Shown in pieces: positions 23,602-34,420 of a stretch of DNA of 64,000 nucleotides. The DNA is from Eubacterium plexicaudatum ASF492. GTDB lineage: Bacteria > Bacillota > Clostridia > Lachnospirales > Lachnospiraceae. The notes under the pieces were generated by a model. The model saw nothing but the letters and a program-made list of their open reading frames with translations. It did not search any database and was not told the DNA's origin. Position 1 is the first letter of the stretch. Each line of letters opens with the position of its first letter. The translations under genes and the position numbers were made by a program. Location: positions 2,747,501-2,811,500 of the forward strand of contig NZ_AQFT02000001.1 in NCBI RefSeq assembly GCF_000364225.2. The letters run 5' to 3'.

Positions 23602-24942
23602 TTAGCCATGCAGACCGTCCTTTCGCCATTCCTCTGTTTTTGCCAGATAAGCACGAATCTGCTTTTCATATCCATTGTCTGTCGGCCTGTAAAAAACCAT
23701 ATCTTCCATTCCTTTGGGCAGATACTGCTGCGCCGTATAGTGATCCGGATACGCATGGGCGTATTGATAACCAATTCCCCTTCCCAGCTTTGCCCCGGAT
23801 TTGTAATGTGCATCCATAAGATGAGCCGGCACCGAAGGCGTCTTTGCGGTGCGCACCACCTCCATCGCATTGCCGATCGCTTCGCAGGCCGCATTGCTTT
23901 TCGGCGCTCCCGCCACATAAGTAACTGCCTGCGACAATACGATCTGTGCTTCCGGCATGCCGAGCCGTTCTGCTGCCAGAGAAGCGGCAACCGCCACCTG
24001 CAGCGCCTGCGGATCCGCATTTCCGACATCTTCCGCCGCACAGATCATAATTCTTCTGGCAATAAATCGAATATCTTCCCCGGCGTACAGCATCCGCGCC
24101 AGATAATACACGGCCGCCTGCGGGTCCGAACCGCGCATGCTTTTAATAAACGCAGACACCGTATCATAATGGTTGTCTCCGGACTTATCATAACGTACGA
24201 CACGCTTTTGAATACATTCCGATGCCACATCCAAGGTAATATGTATTTTGCCATCCGCACTCCGCTCCGTCGTCATAACGCCAAGTTCGATCGCGGTAAG
24301 CGCCGCTCTTGCATCTCCGTTTGCCGCGTCTGCCAGAAACTGCGCCGCATCTTCTTCCAGTACCGCCTGATAGGAGCCAAGCCCTTTTTCCGTATTCGAA
24401 ACGGCACGATGAAGTAAGGTCAGAATATCATCGGAAGACAGTGTATGAAGCTCAAAAATAACCGATCTTGACAAAAGCGCGCCATTCACTTCAAAATACG
24501 GATTTTCCGTCGTCGCTCCGATTAAAATAATCGTCCCGTCCTCTACATAGGGCAGCAGATAATCCTGCTGGCCTTTATGAAACCGATGAATCTCGTCAAT
24601 AAACAAAATCGTCTTTTTTCCGTACATCCCCTGGTTGTTTTTCGCCTGCACGATCATTTCTTCCATTTCTTTTTTTCCTGAAGAAGTTGCATTCAGCTGT
24701 AAAAACTGCGCACTTGTCGTATTTGCGATCACTTTTGCCAGCGTCGTCTTACCGGTGCCCGGCGGTCCGTAAAAAATGACGGAACTTAATTTATCCGCCC
24801 GAATCGCACGATATAAAAGCCTGTCCTTTCCGACAATATGCTGCTGCCCGACAACTTCATCCAGCGTGACCGGGCGCATTCTGGATGCAAGCGGAGATTC
24901 CTGTTTCAGATTTTGTTCCCGCATATAATCAAATAAATCCAT
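23602..24942 (-). CDS. rarA: Replication-associated recombination protein RarA/MgsA
   Basis: A 446-residue AAA+ ATPase similar to clamp loaders. Walker A is FYGPPGTGKTTLAKVIA, Walker B is ILFIDEIHRFHKGQQD, sensor 1 is LIGATTENPYFE and sensor 2 lies in the NGDARAALTAIE region. The C-terminal MgsA_C domain (ASECIQKRVVRYDKSGDNHYD ... SAFIKSMRGSDPQAAVYYLARML) is complete. The protein acts at stalled replication forks. The start at 24942 has GGAGGGT before it and fits MDLFDYMREQNL, the family N-terminus. Confidence 0.95.
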   Translation of the reverse strand: MDLFDYMREQNLKQESPLASRMRPVTLDEVVGQQHIVGKDRLLYRAIRADKLSSVIFYGPPGTGKTTLAKVIANTTSAQFLQLNATSSGKKEMEEMIVQAKNNQGMYGKKTILFIDEIHRFHKGQQDYLLPYVEDGTIILIGATTENPYFEVNGALLSRSVIFELHTLSSDDILTLLHRAVSNTEKGLGSYQAVLEEDAAQFLADAANGDARAALTAIELGVMTTERSADGKIHITLDVASECIQKRVVRYDKSGDNHYDTVSAFIKSMRGSDPQAAVYYLARMLYAGEDIRFIARRIMICAAEDVGNADPQALQVAVAASLAAERLGMPEAQIVLSQAVTYVAGAPKSNAACEAIGNAMEVVRTAKTPSVPAHLMDAHYKSGAKLGRGIGYQYAHAYPDHYTAQQYLPKGMEDMVFYRPTDNGYEKQIRAYLAKTEEWRKDGLHG

Positions 24943-25015
24943 ATACCCTCCAAATGTCAGCCATTCGTACATGAAAGCGGCTGCAATATTTGTGAACCCC
25001 AACCGGGTTCCATAT

Positions 25016-25044
25016 ATCATAACCCGGAACTTTAAATATGGCAA
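25016..25044 (-). promoter_or_regulatory. SigA-type promoter of rarA
   Basis: Minus strand -35 TTGCCA (25039-25044), 17-nt spacer, -10 TATGAT (25016-25021), about 75 nt before the rarA start. Confidence 0.55.
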
Positions 25045-25071
25045 GAAAAAATTCGGACATATAACGGACGC

Positions 25072-25123
25072 AAAAACAGACTTTGCATTCGAAATAACGT
25101 GTTATCGGATGCAAAATCTGTCT
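25072..25123 (-). terminator. Terminator ending the fucose operon
   Basis: Two 16-nt arms (25076-25091 and 25106-25121) pair with few mismatches around a 14-nt loop. TTTTTG follows on the minus strand. It lies about 70 nt behind fucU and closes the long minus-strand fucose block. Confidence 0.8.
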
Positions 25124-25193
25124 TATTCCCCATATGCTTTATTCAATTGCCATATCCAAAATCATTACGGCATTATGACATGCCTTTTATTTT

Positions 25194-25634
25194 TTATTCA
25201 TGCACAACCCCTTTTTGCAGCATTACATTTGCATACACCGCAGCTTCACCGGTTGCAAGAATGGCATAAGCTGTCTTTGCCTCTTCATAAAAAGCAAATC
25301 TTTCGATATTTCCGACGCACTGCGCACCGCGTTCGTCGTATTTGGATATAATCTGCTTGTATTCATCCCAGATCGGAGTCTCTACCGGATCTCCCGGCAT
25401 AACTTCCATCAGCGACACCGGATGTTCCACATAGGTATCCAACGGAAACACCTGCAAAATAGCGTCTAAAATTTCCGGAACACCGTGCCCGTCACAGCGG
25501 ACTACAACCGCATTTTTCCCCATAGACTCCGCAGGGAAATTTCCGTCCGCAATAACGATGCGGTCACTATGTCCCATCTCGCACAGCACTTTTAACAGCT
25601 GCGGAGACAATATTTTTGGTATTCCTTTTAACAT
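25194..25634 (-). CDS. fucU: L-fucose mutarotase
   Basis: A 146-residue RbsD/FucU-family protein: MLKGIPKILSPQLLKVLCEMGHSDRIVIADGNFPAESMG is close to the family N-terminus, with the catalytic His and Asp in GHSD and ADGNFP, and VRCDGHGVPEILDAILQVFPLD in the middle. It interconverts the alpha and beta anomers of L-fucose so that FucI always has its preferred form. It is the last gene of the locus, 12 nt behind fucI, with a ribosome site GGAGG. Confidence 0.93.
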   Translation of the reverse strand: MLKGIPKILSPQLLKVLCEMGHSDRIVIADGNFPAESMGKNAVVVRCDGHGVPEILDAILQVFPLDTYVEHPVSLMEVMPGDPVETPIWDEYKQIISKYDERGAQCVGNIERFAFYEEAKTAYAILATGEAAVYANVMLQKGVVHE

Positions 25635-25646
25635 GGCAGCCTCCTG

Positions 25647-27449
25647 TTATTTGATCGTCTTGTACAACGGGCCATATGCCTGACATGCACGGAAATCCGC
25701 ACCTTCTTTTTCCATGCCGAATGCATTCCAGGATGCCGGACGGAAAATCTTTTCTTCCGGTACGTTATGCATTGCAACCGGAATACGCAGCATGGAACAG
25801 AATGTAATCAGATCCGCACCGATATGTCCGTAGCTGATTGCACCGTGGTTTGCACCCCAGTTGTTCATAACGTCGTATGCGGTAGCAAACGCACCCGTTC
25901 CGGTTGTTCTTGGAGCAAACCATGTACACGGCCATGTATAATCCGTACGTTTCCACAGAATATCATTTACTTCATCCGGCAGATGTACCGTCCAGCCTTC
26001 TGCAATCTGCAGCATCGGTCCCAGGTTTTTAACCAGATTCAGACGAATCATCGTAACCGGCATTTCAGCTTCCGTTACAAATCTGGAAGAATAACCGCCG
26101 CCGCGGAAATAACCGATATCCGCATAGTTCCATGTTGTTGCTTTTATAATTGCTTCCTGATCGTCCTGCGTCACCTCATACCACGGCTTGATAACATTTG
26201 CTCCGGACGCGTCCTTTGCCTGTCCGTTTGCATCCAGACAAGCCGCACCGGAATTAATCAGATGAATGAATCCGCCTGCTTCTTTTGCTTTTCCTTCCAG
26301 CTCATAGCCGGCAGCTTTTTTCACTGCTTCCGGACTCCAGTAGGTACGTACATCTGCGAAAATCTGAGCCGTATTGGTCAGCAGCTTGTTAAACAGCATA
26401 CCCAGCCCGTTTAATACATCATTTTCCGTAGCAAGTATATATGGCTCTCTGGCACCGTTCCAGTCAAAGGAAGTATTCAGCAATGCTTCCGGATAGTCGC
26501 AGTTCGGATAAAAATCCGTCCACTGTCTCTGTCCCTGGAATCCGGCTGCAATAGCATTATGGCCGACTTTTTCTTCTTCACAGCCATCCGGCAGGTTCTC
26601 GTTGCCGTTCATCAGATCTTTGATGATACACATCATCTTTACGACAAATTCCCAGTCGGAATCTTTTTGCTCTCTGGTCTTTTGCAGTTCCTGCGGATTT
26701 TTATCAAAGCCTTCGATACATTTTTCTTTCGTCCAGGCAAGCGCCTTTTCATATTCCGCCTTGTCATAAATGCCTTCGGTCATTCGACGGATAATTTCCA
26801 CTTCATCGACAGACTCTACGCGCATGCCAAGATATTCCTCAATAAAAGCCGGATCAATAATCGAGCCGCCGATTCCCATACAAATCGAACCGATCTGCAG
26901 GTAAGATTTTCCGCGCATGGAAGCTGCTGCTACGGCTGCACGACCAAATCTTAAGATTTTTTCCTTCACATCTTCAGGAATTGAGGTGTCAGTCGCTTCG
27001 CATACATCATGACCGTAAATGCCGAATGCAGGAAGTCCTTTCTGTGCATGCGTGGCAAGCACGGATGCCAGATAAACCGCTCCCGGACGCTCCGTTCCGT
27101 TAAAGCCCCATACCGCTTTGATTGTCATCGGATCCATATCCATTGTCTCAGCGCCGTAACACCAGCAAGGAGTTACGGTCAGCGTAATATCCACACCTGC
27201 TTTTTTAAACTTATCCGCACAGGCCGCAGCCTCTGCGACACGTCCAATCGTCGTATCCGCAATCACGACCTTTACCGGTTCGCCATTTGTATATTTCAGA
27301 TTTTCTTCCAGCAGTTTTGCAGCAGACTTTGCCATATTCATCGTCTGTTCTTCCAAAGATTCACGAACTTTTAACGCTCCTCTTCTTCCATCTATCGTCG
27401 GTCTGATTCCAATGACCGGATAATCACCGATCAGTCTTGATTTTGCCAT
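25647..27449 (-). CDS. fucI: L-fucose isomerase
   Basis: A 600-residue enzyme, near the 591 of E. coli Fuc[41 protein letters not shown] is the family start, and [36 protein letters not shown] and the C-terminal [29 protein letters not shown] are conserved blocks. The enzyme uses Mn2+ to convert L-fucose to L-fuculose in the cytoplasm; it can also act on D-arabinose. It is intact, lies 31 nt behind the kinase and has a GGAGG site. Confidence 0.96.
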   Translation of the reverse strand: MAKSRLIGDYPVIGIRPTIDGRRGALKVRESLEEQTMNMAKSAAKLLEENLKYTNGEPVKVVIADTTIGRVAEAAACADKFKKAGVDITLTVTPCWCYGAETMDMDPMTIKAVWGFNGTERPGAVYLASVLATHAQKGLPAFGIYGHDVCEATDTSIPEDVKEKILRFGRAAVAAASMRGKSYLQIGSICMGIGGSIIDPAFIEEYLGMRVESVDEVEIIRRMTEGIYDKAEYEKALAWTKEKCIEGFDKNPQELQKTREQKDSDWEFVVKMMCIIKDLMNGNENLPDGCEEEKVGHNAIAAGFQGQRQWTDFYPNCDYPEALLNTSFDWNGAREPYILATENDVLNGLGMLFNKLLTNTAQIFADVRTYWSPEAVKKAAGYELEGKAKEAGGFIHLINSGAACLDANGQAKDASGANVIKPWYEVTQDDQEAIIKATTWNYADIGYFRGGGYSSRFVTEAEMPVTMIRLNLVKNLGPMLQIAEGWTVHLPDEVNDILWKRTDYTWPCTWFAPRTTGTGAFATAYDVMNNWGANHGAISYGHIGADLITFCSMLRIPVAMHNVPEEKIFRPASWNAFGMEKEGADFRACQAYGPLYKTIK

Positions 27450-27480
27450 AGCAGCATTCCTCCTTCATTCCTGTCTGTTT

Positions 27481-28951
27481 TTATTGAATATATGTTTGAA
27501 ATGTTTCATATGCCACATCCCACGCATGCACATCCTGCGGGAGATAGTCATATGTTGTTTCCGATTGTGCAATCATGCTTCTTGCCTGTGACACATCTTT
27601 TATCATACCCAAAGCAATCATCTGCATGACAATATTGCCAAGCGCGGTCGCTTCCACAGGCCCTGCAATCACTTTCCGTCCGTTTGCTCCGGCAGTCATC
27701 TGACAGAGCAGTTTGCTCTGAATGCCGCCGCCGATCATATGAATAACTTCATAGTGTTTTCCCGTACAGGACTCAATCTGCTCTAACGCATACCGGTATT
27801 TCAGTGCTAGGCTCTGATTAATACAGCGCATCACTTCCCCAACGCTTTCCGGCGCTTTCTGCCCGGTTCTTAAGCAGAATTCGCGGATGCGTTCCGGTAT
27901 ATTTCCGGCCGGCACAAATTCCGGCGCATCCGGATCAATAAAGCTTACAAACGGTTCCGCCTCCAGAGCCATCTGCTCCAGTTCTCCGTATGAATATTCC
28001 CTGCCTTCCCGTATCCACTGTCTGCGGCTTTCCTGTACAAGCCACAATCCGATAATATTTTTTAATAGTGTCGTTTTATTTTCGCACCCGCCTTCATTGC
28101 TGACGTTGCATTCCAGCGACTTTTCCCCAATAATCGGAGCATCCAGCTCCGTCCCAAACAAACTCCATGTACCGCAGCTGATAAAAATGAAATCTTTTTC
28201 CTGCGTCGGTACCGCCACAACGGCGCTCTGTGTATCATGTCCGGCCACGGCTATTACCTCTGCCGGCTCCAGACCCAATTCCTCACAAATCTCTCCTGTT
28301 AAATCACCAATCACCGTACCGCTTGGCACGATCATAGGCAGAATACTTTTTGGTATGCCAAGTGCCTTTAATATGGTATCCGACCATATTTTATGGTTTG
28401 CATCCATCAGCTGTGTCGTAGATGCAATCGTATACTCCGCCCGTTTTTTTCCGGTCAGAAAATAATTGAACAAATCCGGTGTCAGCAGCAGCGAATCTGC
28501 CCGTTCCAGCAGCCAGGGCCGCTGTTTTACAAGCGAATACAGCTGAAAAATCGTATTGAAATTCTCAAACTGGTTTCCTGTTATCTCATAAATCTCTTTT
28601 TGGAAAGTACCCGGAACACTTCTTCCTGCATCCCAACCGTCCGATTGTCCCGATAATGCACGGCGCTCTCTAAAAGAGCTCCATGTGCGTCTAATAATCC
28701 GAAATCTACACCCCACGTATCAATTCCGACACTATCAAATCCACCTTTTGTTTTGCATGGACCATTCCCTGTTTAATTTCAAAAAACTGCCGCAGCGTAT
28801 CCCAGTACATCGTCCCGTTGATCGTTACCGGGTCATTGGAAAAACGGTACACTTCCTCCATACGGATTTTTCCGTCTTCCAGTCTTCCAAGAATAGCCCT
28901 GCCGCTTCCGCCTCCAAAATCAAAGGCAAGAACCTGCCCCTTCTTCCCCAT
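27481..28951 (-). CDS. L-fuculokinase/rhamnulokinase, FGGY family (two frameshifts)
   Basis: Joined over two breaks, this is an FGGY carbohydrate kinase of about 490 residues. The N-terminus is [22 protein letters not shown] (ATP-binding domain), followed after the first break by [20 protein letters not shown], then [27 protein letters not shown] and [19 protein letters not shown]. The breaks are at the T4 runs 28746-28754 and the T5 run 28597-28601; one more base at each restores the reading. By sequence it is closest to rhamnulokinases, but its place before fucI and fucU makes L-fuculose the likely substrate, giving fuculose-1-phosphate for the aldolase in the shell operon. The start has GGAGGAAG. 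Confidence 0.85.
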
Positions 28952-28983
28952 GATACTTCCTCCTTCAAACGCAATCCGCACCG

Positions 28984-29430
28984 TCAAAATATCCCCAATA
29001 TTTTATCATGAAACGATGCATACAGCGTATCATAATCCGTATAGCCTATCTTATTTCCCCGAAAACATTTTGCCCACACCTTACAGATCCCTTCCGCAAT
29101 CTGTTCCGCATCCGGATGTCCCGTCTTTAATAATGCAGGAAAGACATAATAAATCATAAACAGATTCAGATCGGCCTGTACATAGGACGGAATCTTTTTT
29201 TTACCGGAAGCGTACTTCCCATATACGCTATCCGTAAACCACGTTCCAATTTCCGTCACTGCACTCTGCTTATCCGCAGCCTGCTCGGCATATGCCGTAA
29301 TTTCCTCAAACTGCTCTGCATACTCCGCCTGAAACCATGCAAAGTTCTCTTCATACGTCTTTTTTTTCAGACGTTTTAACATCTTATTTTTGTTGTCAAA
29401 CATTCGATCCGTAACTACAGGCATAGACAT
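28984..29430 (-). CDS. Unknown 148-residue protein in the fucose operon
   Basis: I do not recognise this family. The protein is helical by composition, has no signal peptide or membrane segment, and shows acidic and aromatic stretches (EENFAWFQAEYAEQFEEITA) and a C-terminal part with GKVWAKCFRGN-like basic and Cys content. It lies between the binding-protein terminator and the fucose kinase, in the same direction and with 32 nt to the kinase, so it probably takes part in fucose use or its control. It might be a small regulator or an accessory factor; nothing in the sequence decides. Confidence 0.6.
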   Translation of the reverse strand: MSMPVVTDRMFDNKNKMLKRLKKKTYEENFAWFQAEYAEQFEEITAYAEQAADKQSAVTEIGTWFTDSVYGKYASGKKKIPSYVQADLNLFMIYYVFPALLKTGHPDAEQIAEGICKVWAKCFRGNKIGYTDYDTLYASFHDKILGIF

Positions 29431-29445
29431 TCTCCTTGCTTTTTG

Positions 29446-29475
29446 AAAAAGGAATCGGACCAGGCCGATTCCTTT
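29446..29475 (-). terminator. Terminator behind the sugar-binding protein gene
   Basis: GGAATCGG (29451-29458) and CCGATTCC (29465-29472) form a perfect 8-bp stem with a 6-nt loop, followed on the minus strand by TTTTTC. It may be partial, letting some transcription pass into the kinase-fucI-fucU part. Confidence 0.75.
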
Positions 29476-29494
29476 CAGTTTTAGTCATACAGGT

Positions 29495-30679
29495 TTAGTC
29501 ATACAAGTTCTGTGAAATTTCTTCACTATCCATATTTTCTGCCGTATACCACTGACATCCGGTATCCACATCGGAAACTTCTTCACCGGTTGCCGCACTT
29601 ACACAAAGAGCTACAACTGCTTCACCCATAGCTACCGGAGCCTGTGTAATCGCACCAATAAATTTTCCGCTCTTAACAGCATCTTTAATAACTTTACCGG
29701 AGTCAAATGCAATACCGATTACCTGATCATCGCCCGTACCGAATTTATTCAGGTTTTCATCTCCTGTTACCATTGCATCACCGGAGTGCTGGTTGGAACC
29801 ATAAATAGCAATAATGTCCGGTTTATTTAATAATGTCTGGCAGTCTACCGCCGAAAGTTCACTTGTTACGGAAGCAGGTACTACAACTTCCAAAATTACA
29901 TCCGCACCATCTTTTGTCTCACCTGTGGAATCCGTCACATATTTATCATTGCCTTCTACGGAAACCGTTTTATTGTCAGCTTCTACCAGTTCAATCATTT
30001 TATCTACAAACCCAAGACCACGGCTGATAATTGATTCGGATGTGGCATCCTGTCCCATAATACCAATACGTACCGGGCCCGATGCATTTTTAATTCTATC
30101 CTGTAAAGCAGCCTTGTAAGATTCTTCTGCTGCCATAGCGCCTGCGTTGTAATTATCCGTTGCAGCATTTGCAACAATTGCCCCGTCCGGTGCACCCGGA
30201 ACGCCGGAGTCAAAACCAACGATCGGAATATTTGCGGACTGTGCCTGTGAAATAGCATCCAGACAAGCATCCGTATCCAAAGCTGCCAATGCAATTGCAT
30301 TTGGAGCCGCATTAATTGCGTTTGTTAACATCTGTACCTGATCCGCAATATCGGACTCGGAGTTCGGTCCTACAAAGTTAATCTTTACACCAAGTTCATC
30401 CGCTCTCTTATTTGCACCCTTTAATACTGACTGCCAGTACTGATGCTGAAATCCTTTTGATACGATTTCAATCGTCATATCACCCGCCGGTGCCTTATCG
30501 CCTTCGTTATCTGCTGCCGCATCATCCCCTGCATTGTCTTCCTTCTGGCTGTCATCCGTGCCGGCCGTATCATCTTTCGTTTCCGTCTTGTCCGATTCTG
30601 CCGGACTGCTGCCGCATCCTGTCAGCAGGGTTCCAATCATTGCCGCAGATAATAATAAGCCTATTAATTTTTTCTTCAT
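29495..30679 (-). CDS. Sugar ABC transporter substrate-binding lipoprotein
   Basis: A 394-residue binding protein. A lipoprotein signal (MKKKLIGLLLSAAMIGTLLTGCG, Cys at 22) is followed by an acidic linker of about 45 residues and a periplasmic-binding-protein type I (RbsB-like) domain: IEIVSKGFQHQYWQSVLKGA at the first strand, IPIVGFDSGVPG in the hinge region and IIAIYGSNQHSGD. It delivers a monosaccharide, by context L-fucose, to the two permeases. I start at 30679 where GGGAGG precedes the ATG. A 12-nt duplication around the stop (TGTATGACTAAA) is harmless. It is the last gene of the importer. Confidence 0.92.
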   Translation of the reverse strand: MKKKLIGLLLSAAMIGTLLTGCGSSPAESDKTETKDDTAGTDDSQKEDNAGDDAAADNEGDKAPAGDMTIEIVSKGFQHQYWQSVLKGANKRADELGVKINFVGPNSESDIADQVQMLTNAINAAPNAIALAALDTDACLDAISQAQSANIPIVGFDSGVPGAPDGAIVANAATDNYNAGAMAAEESYKAALQDRIKNASGPVRIGIMGQDATSESIISRGLGFVDKMIELVEADNKTVSVEGNDKYVTDSTGETKDGADVILEVVVPASVTSELSAVDCQTLLNKPDIIAIYGSNQHSGDAMVTGDENLNKFGTGDDQVIGIAFDSGKVIKDAVKSGKFIGAITQAPVAMGEAVVALCVSAATGEEVSDVDTGCQWYTAENMDSEEISQNLYD

Positions 30680-30743
30680 GTTATGTTCCTCCCTGTTTAA
30701 TAAAGTTTTGATCAACCGCCCTTTCAGGCAGCCGTTTATTAAA

Positions 30744-30784
30744 ACTGTCCCTTAAGCGACCGGAAAGCCGCTCCGGGAAACAGT
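30744..30784 (-). other. Stem-loop between permease and binding-protein genes
   Basis: ACTGTTTCCC and GGGACAGT pair (with a 2-nt bulge) around an inner G/C-rich loop, followed by TTTTAAT on the minus strand. Such intercistronic stems often stabilise or attenuate mRNA so that the binding protein is made in excess of the membrane subunits. Confidence 0.4.
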
Positions 30785-30793
30785 AGTAACCGA

Positions 30794-31797
30794 TTATGCA
30801 CGTTTTGCATTTTTAATACGTCAATAAATACTGCTACAATCAATACGATACCTGTTACAATCTGCTGCCAGTTCGGCTGCAGACCGATAAACGGAAGTCC
30901 TGTTTTCAACAGCGACATAACGAATACACCAAGCAGCGTACCTGTAATCGTTCCATATCCACCGTTCATGGACGTACCGCCTATAATCGCTCCTGCAATC
31001 GCATCCAGCTCCAGTCCTGCGCCTGTTCCAGGTGCAATGGTCTGGAAGGTTGCCGCATAGGCAATTCCCGCGAGTCCGGTAAACAGACCGGATATAATAT
31101 AAGCTAATGACTGCCATTTTACTACATTAATACCGGATAATCTGGCGGCTTCTTTATTGCTTCCAAGTGCGATAATATAGCGCCCCGGCTTTGTCTTATT
31201 TAAGACCGTTGACATCAGCAAAACCGATAAAACTACAAGAACAAATCCGATCGGGATATTGACACCTCCGACATTCATCTTAAATATGCTTCGAAACTTA
31301 CCTAACGGATCGGATGCAGGAGGCCAAGCAACTGCCATACCGCCTGTTAGAATAGAACCAAGTCCTCTTGCTACCATCATGCTGCCCAATGTCGCGATAA
31401 ACGGCGGCAGCTCCAGCTTTGCAGCCAAAAATGCGTTTAAACATCCTAACAGCAATCCGACGCAGAGAGTAATGATCATTCCGACAGGAGCCGGTACCCC
31501 TTTGTATGTTACAAAATATCCGCCTACCAGTGCAGCCGATACCATACCGGTACCAATTGATAAATCCACACCTCCGGTAATCAGCGGAAACGTTACACCA
31601 ATCGCCATGAAACTGATGTAATAGGAATAATCAAAAATACTGATAACCGTTGAATACTGACGGAATGCCGGACTCATCACGCTGAACAAAAGAGCCAGCA
31701 GTATAATAACCATAACAACTACAATCTTCTGCGTACCGATTGCCTTGACAAGCGGATGATTGGTAAAAGCATTCCCCTTTTTTCCATTATTTTCCAT
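30794..31797 (-). CDS. Sugar ABC transporter permease, RbsC family (end frameshifted)
   Basis: About 333 residues with eight to ten hydrophobic helices and the BPD_transp_2 pattern: PLITGGVDLSIGTGMVSAALVGG near the N-terminus and LDAIAGAIIGGTSMNGGYGTITGTLLGVF in the loop that contacts the ATPase. The raw frame runs on to 30739, but one more base in the T5 run 30810-30814 gives the usual short ending DVLKNAKRA with a stop at 30794. It works with the second permease at 33356 as a heterodimer. Confidence 0.88.
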
Positions 31798-31810
31798 TTC
31801 CTGTCTCCTC

Positions 31811-33302
31811 CTAATCTCTCAGTGTTGCAGCGTGCATGATACTTTCCTGAGTCGCGCCGGCGATGTCAAGTTCTCCGGTCTTTCTTCCCTCACACATAAC
31901 TACGATCCGATCGCTCATCCTGAGAATCTCTGTCATTTCGGAAGAAATCATAATAATTGATTTCCCCTGTTTCGCCAGTTCGTTCATCAGGTGATAAATC
32001 TCACTTTTTGCTCCTACGTCAATACCTCTGGTAGGTTCATCGAAAATCAGGATATCACAGTTTCTGATCAGCCATTTCGCAATTACGACTTTTTGCTGAT
32101 TGCCGCCGGACAGGTTCACAACAAGCTGGTCTACCGATGGCGTCTTTGTTTTCAATGACTTTACATACTGTAAAGCAACTTCATTTTCTTTCTTTTGTTA
32201 ATAAAAATACCGCTTACATAATTGTCCAGATCGACCATCGTGGAATTTTCCGCTACCGATTTCTGAACTACGATACCATATCTTTTTCTGTCCTCGGACA
32301 GATAACCAATGCCGTATTTTACCGCATCCATCGGACTTTTAATCGTCACTTTTTGGCCATTCACATAAATATCACCGCTGTCCATCGGGTCCGCCCCAAA
32401 CAGCGCTCTGGCCGTTTCCGTACGTCCTGCGCCCATCAGCCCGGAGAATCCGAGTATTTCTCCTTTATGTAATTCAAAGCTTACGTCACGCACCATCTTC
32501 CCTGCATTGAGATGTTCCACCTTCAACACAACCGGTGCATCTTTCGGAACATTGCTTTGTGTCTTTGGATCTTCGTAAATAACACGGCCGACCATCATAT
32601 TGATAATATCATCTTTCGTGCTTTCCTTTGTAATAAGCGTTCCTACGTATCCTCCGTCACGCATAACCGTTACCCGGTCCGTGATCACTTTGATCTCATC
32701 CATTCGATGGGAAATATATACGATGCCAAGCTGCTTGTCTCTCAGATCTCTGATAATTTTAAACAGCTCTTCAATCTCGGCTTCTGTCAAGGCTGCCGAA
32801 GGCTCGTCAAATACGATGACCTTGGCGTCATGGGAAATCGCTTTTGCAATTTCACACATCTGCTGTTTGCCGACTGTCAGATTACCCATCTTTTCCGACG
32901 GATCAATCTTAATGTTCAGCTTTTGAAACAGCTTTTCCGCCTCTTCATTCATTTTTTTATCATTAATCAGCTTGCCGGACATTGCCTCACGTCCGATAAA
33001 AATATTCTGTGCAACAGTCAGATGGTTCATCATGTTCAATTCCTGATGCACGATTACGATTCCCGCTTCCTGCGCGTCTTTCGGATTCGTAAATTCCACT
33101 TCTTTTCCTTCATATACAATCGAGCCTTCATCTTTTTATAAATTCCGGTCAGCACTTTCATCAGTGTCGACTTTCCGGCTCCATTCTCCCCCATCAGCGC
33201 AAGGACCTCTCCTTTTCTGACCTCCAGATTGACGTGGTCCAGTGCATGTACGCCCGGGAAAGATTTATCAATTCCATTCATTTTTAAAATTATATCTCCC
33301 AC
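31811..33302 (-). CDS. Sugar ABC transporter ATPase, RbsA/MglA type (two frameshifts)
   Basis: Joined, the protein has about 497 residues with two ATPase halves, as in RbsA and MglA. Half one has Walker [18 protein letters not shown], a Q-loop [10 protein letters not shown], signature [15 protein letters not shown] and Walker [12 protein letters not shown]. Half two has [35 protein letters not shown] and [14 protein letters not shown]. The breaks are at the T5 run 33133-33137 (one more base gives [16 protein letters not shown]) and the T4 run 32193-32196 (gives [17 protein letters not shown]). The GTG start at 33302 has AAGGTGAGA before it. Confidence 0.9.
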
Positions 33303-33355
33303 ACTCTCACCTTCCTATCCTGACATGATCTACATCGTTTCAAAACCGGTGCCCG

Positions 33356-34345
33356 TTAATTTGACCTCTTGCGGCTGCGCACATCTGCATATACCGCTGC
33401 AATTACAATCAGACCGGTTATTACATACTGCCAGTCTTTCTGGAAGCTCATTGCAAGAATTCCTTCCTGGAGCAGAGAGATAATCATAATCCCGATAAAC
33501 GTACCGCCGATGGATGCCGTACCGCCTGTCATAGACGTACCGCCCATTACACATCCTGCGATTGCTTCATTATTAAAGGTATCGCCCATACCCGGCTGTA
33601 CGGTGGAGTATGCACCTACATAAGCGATCGCTGCCATTCCTGCCAGCATTCCGCAGATAATATATGCCAGCATTTCCCATTTTCTTACATTTACACCGGA
33701 TAACCGTACCGCTTCTTTATTGCTCCCCAGACAAAGAATATATCTGCCGATCTTTGTCTTATTCAGTACAATCGCACAGATCACGGAAACAACGATCAGC
33801 ACAATCAGCCCCGCAGGAATCTGTGTACCGTCCGAAGTCGTAATTTTTACGAGCATACGAAAACCGCCGTTTTCCTGAGATGCCTGTGGCCAGCTGACAG
33901 ACTGTGTTTTCGTAAATACGGAACCGATTCCTTTTGCCAGCATCATGCTTGCCATTGAAGTAATAAACGAAGGCAGATTCCAGTATGCTACGAGATACCC
34001 GTTCAGACATCCGAAAGCCGCTCCGGTCAGTATGGAGATCAAAAGCGCCAGCACTAACGGCACTCCTGACTTCGTAAGCAAATATCCGGAGATCAGAGCA
34101 GAACAAAACATAACCGGTCCGATTGAAAAATCAATACCCCCCGTTGCGATTACAAATGTAACGCCCAAAGCTAAAAAACCCAGGAAATAAGCATAGTTTA
34201 ATGCACTCAGAATGCGGTTATAATTAAGAAATGTCGGACTTAATATTGCAAATGTAATGTACATTAAAATCAGTACACAAAACAATACAAGCCTGTTAAA
34301 TCCAACCTTCTTAACCAGCGCGTTGTTTTTAATCTTATCCAATTT
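33356..34345 (-). CDS. Sugar ABC transporter permease, RbsC family
   Basis: About 329 residues with the same topology as the other permease: TFVIATGGIDFSIGPVMFCSALISGYL and EAIAGCVMGGTSMTGGTASIGGTFIGI. It is intact. The start is uncertain. I favour a TTG at 34345 since GGGGGAAAGG precedes it; ATGs at 34372 and 34357 have no ribosome site. It is the first gene of the importer, after the sensor set, and differs enough from the second permease to suggest a heterodimeric channel. Confidence 0.88.
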   Translation of the reverse strand, partial: KLDKIKNNALVKKVGFNRLVLFCVLILMYITFAILSPTFLNYNRILSALNYAYFLGFLALGVTFVIATGGIDFSIGPVMFCSALISGYLLTKSGVPLVLALLISILTGAAFGCLNGYLVAYWNLPSFITSMASMMLAKGIGSVFTKTQSVSWPQASQENGGFRMLVKITTSDGTQIPAGLIVLIVVSVICAIVLNKTKIGRYILCLGSNKEAVRLSGVNVRKWEMLAYIICGMLAGMAAIAYVGAYSTVQPGMGDTFNNEAIAGCVMGGTSMTGGTASIGGTFIGIMIISLLQEGILAMSFQKDWQYVITGLIVIAAVYADVRSRKRSN

Positions 34346-34391
34346 CCTTTCCCCCATTTCTTTGTATTTCATGTTTACAGCTGTTGAACCT

Positions 34392-34420
34392 AGTATACAA
34401 AAGGGAACCGGTAAGTAAAA
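34392..34420 (-). promoter_or_regulatory. Promoter of the sugar importer (activator-dependent type)
   Basis: Minus strand -10 TATACT (34392-34397) with a poor -35 TTTTAC (34415-34420) at 17-nt spacing. The weak -35 suits activation by the AraC-type response regulator encoded upstream, but no binding site is proven. The rest of 34373-34506 is a leader with no gene. Confidence 0.5.

Noticed and set aside
31811..33302. Three small ATPase genes in the importer
   Set aside because: The pieces are the consecutive parts of one RbsA-type protein; each join needs one base in a homopolymer.
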